A stretch of 54,695 nt of DNA, from NCBI GenBank assembly GCA_963851405.1, contig CAWKPB010000002.1, forward strand, positions 1 to 54,695, in the 5' to 3' direction. This stretch comes from JANPBY01 sp963851405. Lineage in GTDB: Bacteria > Actinomycetota > Actinomycetes > DATJPE01. Within the stretch, counting starts at the first letter, position 1; every line of letters begins with the position of its first letter. Both the position numbers and the translations under genes were made by a program. The notes below the pieces were generated by a model, which saw nothing but the letters and a program-made list of their open reading frames with translations, was not told the DNA's origin and ran no database searches. This document shows, in pieces, positions 52,383 through 54,695 of the stretch.

Positions 52383-53176
52383 TCGACAGCACCGTGACCG
52401 GCACGTGGTCGCGTTGCAGGGACGGCTTGGCAATCCAGCTTCCAGTACTCGTTCGCCCGATGGCTAGAGCAGGAGACTGGGCGTGACGTGCGCTTTGACC
52501 TGGCCATGATCAGGAGCGGAGGGGTTGCCGGGACAGCCGAGTTTGCGGGGGAGGTCAACCGCCGTGCGATTCGCGGGTCGAGCCACTGGCCTTCGCTGAG
52601 GGGACGTCTTGGACGCATGGGTGAGTACCTGCGGCGAGGGCTAGGTCCTCGGCGGGTGGTTGTAGACATGACTGTCCCCGGGCCGGCTGAGCTTGACCCC
52701 ACGCCGGCGGCATGGTGGGTCGGCTACTGGCAGCAACTGCGATTCGCTCAAGTCGCTCGGGACGAACTGCGGGAGCTGCTTGGGCTGGCGGAGACCGAAA
52801 GAATAGGGGAACCGAGGAGAATCGCCGTCCATGTGCGACGTGGCGACTACGTTGGGCTGGGTCTCGCACTGCAGCCGGACTGGTACAAAGCCGCCACAGA
52901 TGAAGCGCTGGAAATGGTCGGCGACGCCGAGATCCGGGTTTTCTCGGACGACACCCGGATGGTGCGAGGATTCGTTGCGGCTGATGCATACCCTTCTCGG
53001 TTGCTCGACTGGGGACACTCGCTCGACGATTTCAGGTCGCTCGCCCAGGCCGATTTGATGATCGCGTCGGCCAGTACGTACTCGTGGTGGGCAGGGTTCT
53101 TGGGTGGCGGTCACGTCCATTTCCCCCAGGGTCGTTCGACGACATCGGCGTGCCCACAGACTTGGACTGCGAGTGA
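52376..53176 (+). CDS. Alpha-1,2-fucosyltransferase-like GT11, frameshifts near both ends
   Basis: GTG 52376 (or 52405) gives VVALQGRLGN. After an insertion and a deletion near 52440 come FQYSFARWLEQETGRDVRFD and the main frame. GT11 hallmarks are IAVHVRRGDYVGLGL (donor phosphate binding) and ASASTYSWWAGFLGGG (S-x-F/Y-S-W-W-A). After a last shift near 53130 the protein ends DDIGVPTDLDCE. GT11 enzymes transfer fucose from GDP-L-fucose, which Gmd and Fcl in this locus make, so a fucosylated polymer is a coherent prediction. Confidence 0.8.
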
Positions 53177-53212
53177 CTTAAACTCCATTTCATTCCGGAG
53201 GTATTCTCTATC

Positions 53213-53901
53213 ATGCGGGTTCTCGCGGCCTGAGAGGCCCGGCAGGCGATGCCCGCCGTGGTGTGCGTCGTCTACGTCTCGCCGCGGCACCCGGGCTCGC
53301 CGCATCGCCTTCGGAGCGCTACTTCCGTGATGGGCACAACGCCCTGATCACGAAGCGCCTGGGGCTGGATCCGGAGTCCGTCGTGCTGGACTTCGGCGGA
53401 TACGTAGGGGACTGGACGGCCGAGATCGTCGAAGCGCTATGGCTGCACCGTCCATGTATTCGAGCCCGTGCCGGATTTCGCGGCCGCAGCTTCGTCGTAC
53501 GGTTTCGACTCCGATCATCGTGTAGTTGTCCATCAAGTCGCCGTGGGTGAGCTCGCGGGGAGCAGGCGATCAACCTGGCAGGAGATGCCACGGGCGTCGG
53601 GGTGTCGGGGAACCTGTGGTATATCGATGTGGTCGGTGCCCCAGTACTAGTGGACAACGGGCTTGGACGCTGCGACCTCGTCGGCGATGAACATCGAGGG
53701 TGGCGAGTACGAACTACTCCCCGCTCTCGCCGAGGCGGGCTCTCCTCGGCTACGAACGCGTCTTCGTGCAATTCCACCGATCGATGCAGGCATCGCCGGT
53801 CCAGCGCGAGGCGTGCCACGCCCTGCTGGCCGCCAGCCACACAATGCGACTGGGACTACCCGTTCGTCTGGGAGTCGTGGACCAAGAGCGGAAAGTCGTA
53901 G
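53213..53901 (+). CDS. FkbM-family methyltransferase, four or more frameshifts
   Basis: ATG 53213 follows a strong GGAGGT (53197-53202). Across frames: RVLAA, LRGPAGDARRGVRRLRLAAA, SERYFRDGHNALITKRLG, VVLDFGGYVGDWTAEIV (SAM motif I), PDFAAAASSYGFDSDHRVVV, MNIEGGEYELLPALAEAG, LLGYERVFVQFHRSMQASPV and DYPFVWESWTKSGKS. MNIEGGEYELLP is characteristic of the FkbM fold. Such enzymes O-methylate sugars of surface glycans. The acceptor is unknown, but context indicates the locus polymer. Confidence 0.7.
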
Positions 53902-53924
53902 TTCCTCTTCACCGCGGTCAGATG

Positions 53925-54529
53925 TTACTGCTTGAAGGGCACCAGCGTCATGATGTCCTCGCCAATCTCCGCGGCTCGCCACCCGAGGTCCGATGCCAGG
54001 CTGAGGAGGTCGTGGAGGTGAATGTACTCGTGCCCGTCGAAGCATCGGACGTCGTCGATCAGGACGACGTAGTTGAACCTCTCGGGATGCACTGAGATCA
54101 ATCTGAGTTCTTCTAGGATTGGGGTATCAGCTTGGCCTTTGGCGGTGATCCCACCGCTGTAGTGGCCGTCGAGCCAGAATGCCGCTCCCCTTGAACCTGC
54201 TCCAAAACTTCTTCGAGCACGTCCGCACTATCGCCCTGCCATACGCGGACGTTGGCAGTCTCCCGGAAGCGGTGTCGCGCGCGTTCCGCGAGTCCGGGGG
54301 ACAACTCAATCGTGTGCACGGTGAAACCTCGGGCCGCCAGGTACGCGGTGGTATGCCCTAAGTATGTCCCCGTCTCTACAATCGTCGTAGCGCAGAGGCG
54401 CTGCGCCGTGCGCGCAATTCGACCACTCTTGATCCCAGCGGGGGCAGGTCCGCGGCGTCCACCGCGCCACCACTTGGCCGTGCGAATCATCTCCCGCGGC
54501 GCGAGGACCGCCTCCCGCGCAAAGCTCAT
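53925..54529 (-). CDS. Class I SAM-dependent methyltransferase, one frameshift
   Basis: ATG 54529 opens SFAREAVLAPREMIRTAKWW. SAM motif I is TIVETGTYLGHTTAYLAARG, with VHTIELSPGLAERARHRFRE. After a shift near 54180 the frame continues AFWLDGHYSGGITAKGQADT, PILEELRLISVHPERFNYVV, LIDDVRCFDGHEY and ends at 53925. The DGHYSG and LIDD motifs resemble metal-dependent TylF/MycF-like sugar O-methyltransferases and cephalosporin-hydroxylase-type proteins. It is convergent with the FkbM gene, so two methyltransferases close the locus. The acceptor is unknown. Confidence 0.68.
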
Positions 54530-54695
54530 GCTGCGGATTCTCGAGCCATGAAACAGGCGGAACAGAGAGCATGCCGAGATGGTACTTCTTGCGGGGTGCC
54601 CTCGCCGCCCCTCAACGTGCCCGGACCTCCTCGTTGCGGCGAGGCCGCAGACGGCTGGGCGCGCTCATTCACCACCATGACTCGGGTTGACGATC

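Noticed and set aside
1..54695. tRNA, rRNA, CRISPR, riboswitch and insertion-sequence signatures
   Set aside because: Looked for T-loop motifs, regular spaced repeats, known riboswitch cores and transposase motifs by eye and found none convincing.

Overview
This is a GC-rich (about 70% by eye) actinobacterial chromosome segment. The block xseB-xseA-ispH-DUF6542-rmuC-ychF, the F420-dependent PPOX oxidoreductase, the SigE-like sigma factor and many GTG starts point to Actinomycetota, most likely Propionibacteriales/Nocardioidaceae. That placement is inferred from gene content and not tested. I saw no tRNA, rRNA, CRISPR array, transposase or integrase.

Layout. 1-2.9 kb: a truncated class II fumarase next to lower-GC DNA, a VOC protein, a small membrane protein and an acyltransferase. 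3.1-5.8 kb: class I fumarase and GlpX. 5.9-8.9 kb: a molybdate locus (HTH-Mop protein, modABC). 8.9-14.2 kb: housekeeping genes (DUF4245, xseB, xseA, ispH, DUF6542, rmuC). 14.3-18.6 kb: a TipA-like MerR regulator with its dyad and four overlapping genes for two ABC exporters. 18.6-20.8 kb: ychF, followed by a 218-bp duplicate of its own 3' end, a small membrane gene between the copies, and a Phd/RelE toxin-antitoxin pair. 20.9-28.8 kb: small-molecule enzymes and a P1B-type metal ATPase with a hemerythrin tail. 28.8-32.9 kb: a secreted protein, then an ECF sigma factor, a membrane-anchored propeller protein and a lipoprotein. 33.1-38.2 kb: flavodoxin, a TetR-amidohydrolase pair with a palindromic operator, nitronate monooxygenase and a membrane protein.

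38.5-54.5 kb is a cell-surface polysaccharide locus. It holds a DUF4012 protein, an exported two-repeat protein, a low-molecular-weight tyrosine phosphatase, an NTP_transf_5-type nucleotidyltransferase, a PqqD-like protein, a Wzz/BY-kinase, an HprK-related kinase, a second PqqD-like protein, two Tat-exported paralogues, a WecG/TagA glycosyltransferase, Fcl and Gmd (GDP-L-fucose synthesis), a Wzy-like polymerase, a glycosyltransferase, a GT11 fucosyltransferase and two methyltransferases. Together they suggest a fucosylated exopolysaccharide under tyrosine-kinase/phosphatase control, with an embedded HprK-related/PqqD/nucleotidyltransferase module of unknown job.

From about 41.8 kb onward nearly every gene is broken by one-base shifts although its motifs survive in the alternate frames. 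I rejoined these genes by reading across frames. Sequence error seems as likely as real decay. Intergenic stretches 1256-1508, 2877-3119, 32937-33155 and 38195-38344 show nothing I can name. The last 166 bases (54530-54695) also show no feature I can support.
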